Shown here piece after piece: positions 63,912 to 64,000 of a stretch of 64,000 nucleotides of DNA (position 1 is its first letter; the number at the start of each line of letters is the position of its first letter). The stretch is from Gari tellinella. Taxonomy: Eukaryota > Mollusca > Bivalvia > Cardiida > Psammobiidae. Under the pieces are notes generated by a model. It was not told the origin of the DNA, did not search any database, and worked only from the letters and a program-made list of their open reading frames with translations. Both the position numbers and the translations under genes were made by a program. The stretch lies in the NCBI GenBank assembly GCA_922989275.2, contig OV277861.1, positions 19,808,479-19,872,478 of the forward strand, written 5' to 3'.

Positions 63912-64000
63912 TTATGGCGATAGTAAAGTGCTTGACTGCTAACCTGGTGACCCAGGTTCGATTCCAACCTGATTCTAGGCCTGACCAGAACATGTGTGTT
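63912..64000 (+). mobile_element. tRNA-like head of a SINE, cut by the window end
   Basis: TGGCGATAGTAAAGTGC resembles box A and GGTTCGATTCC is a perfect box B, spaced as in a tRNA. It does not fold into a clean tRNA by eye, so a SINE head is favoured. Confidence 0.5.

Overview
This is eukaryotic, AT-rich genomic DNA, most likely from a bivalve mollusc (inference). The grounds are one long split gene with GT-AG introns, tRNA-derived SINEs, LINE fragments, and a very high density of short palindromic non-autonomous transposons of the kind common in heterodont bivalves. No bacterial-type genes, rRNA genes or CRISPR arrays were seen.

The main gene is an apparently complete ortholog of the telomere/shelterin protein RAP1 (TERF2IP). 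It lies on the minus strand from the ATG at 62409 to the stop at 36026. I could assemble 11 coding exons by hand. All have GT-AG boundaries, the phases join without a break, and the result is 724 codons (723 residues plus stop). Domain order matches the family: N-terminal BRCT (exons 1-3), Myb (exons 5-6), a long low-complexity linker with nuclear-localisation-like basic clusters and three ~30-residue repeats (exon 7), an acidic SUMO-interaction-like stretch (exons 8-9), and the C-terminal RCT domain (exons 10-11). Immediately upstream on the same strand are what look like the last two exons of another, unrecognised gene. Its poly(A) signal lies about 140 bp from the RAP1 start codon.

Positions 1-36000 are intergenic. 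They hold transposon copies, one degraded LINE (19140-20280), one SINE with perfect target-site duplications (7964-8223) and a diverged ~2-kb tandem duplication (20642-24060). No gene could be supported there.

The repeats fall into families, named here for reference. A, B and C have TTAA target sites and mostly CCC-type ends (piggyBac-like). D, E and G have TA target sites and CAGT-type ends (pogo/mariner-like). F begins GGGCCCGTTTCATAAAAC. I begins GAGCCGTGCCATGA. K begins CAGGGCTGCCAT and has 6-bp target-site duplications. N elements are 0.7-1.4 kb, with internal tandem repeats and a terminal hairpin followed by CTAA or CTTA. Longer elements (hAT-like with 8-bp duplications, pogo-like with TA duplications) are often nested inside these.

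The most unusual pattern is modular. Two palindromic cores recur inside families whose ends are unrelated. Core 1 has arms starting GCAAACAGT and continuing through GATCAGA. Core 2 has arms containing TTAAAGCAGG and AAAGTAAAGCAGAA. One family A copy has been amplified into a 256-bp tandem satellite inside RAP1 intron 9. Several elements stop within 10-20 bp of RAP1 splice sites, and the acceptor of RAP1 exon 10 is duplicated in tandem by 38 bp, which offers a frameshifting alternative acceptor.
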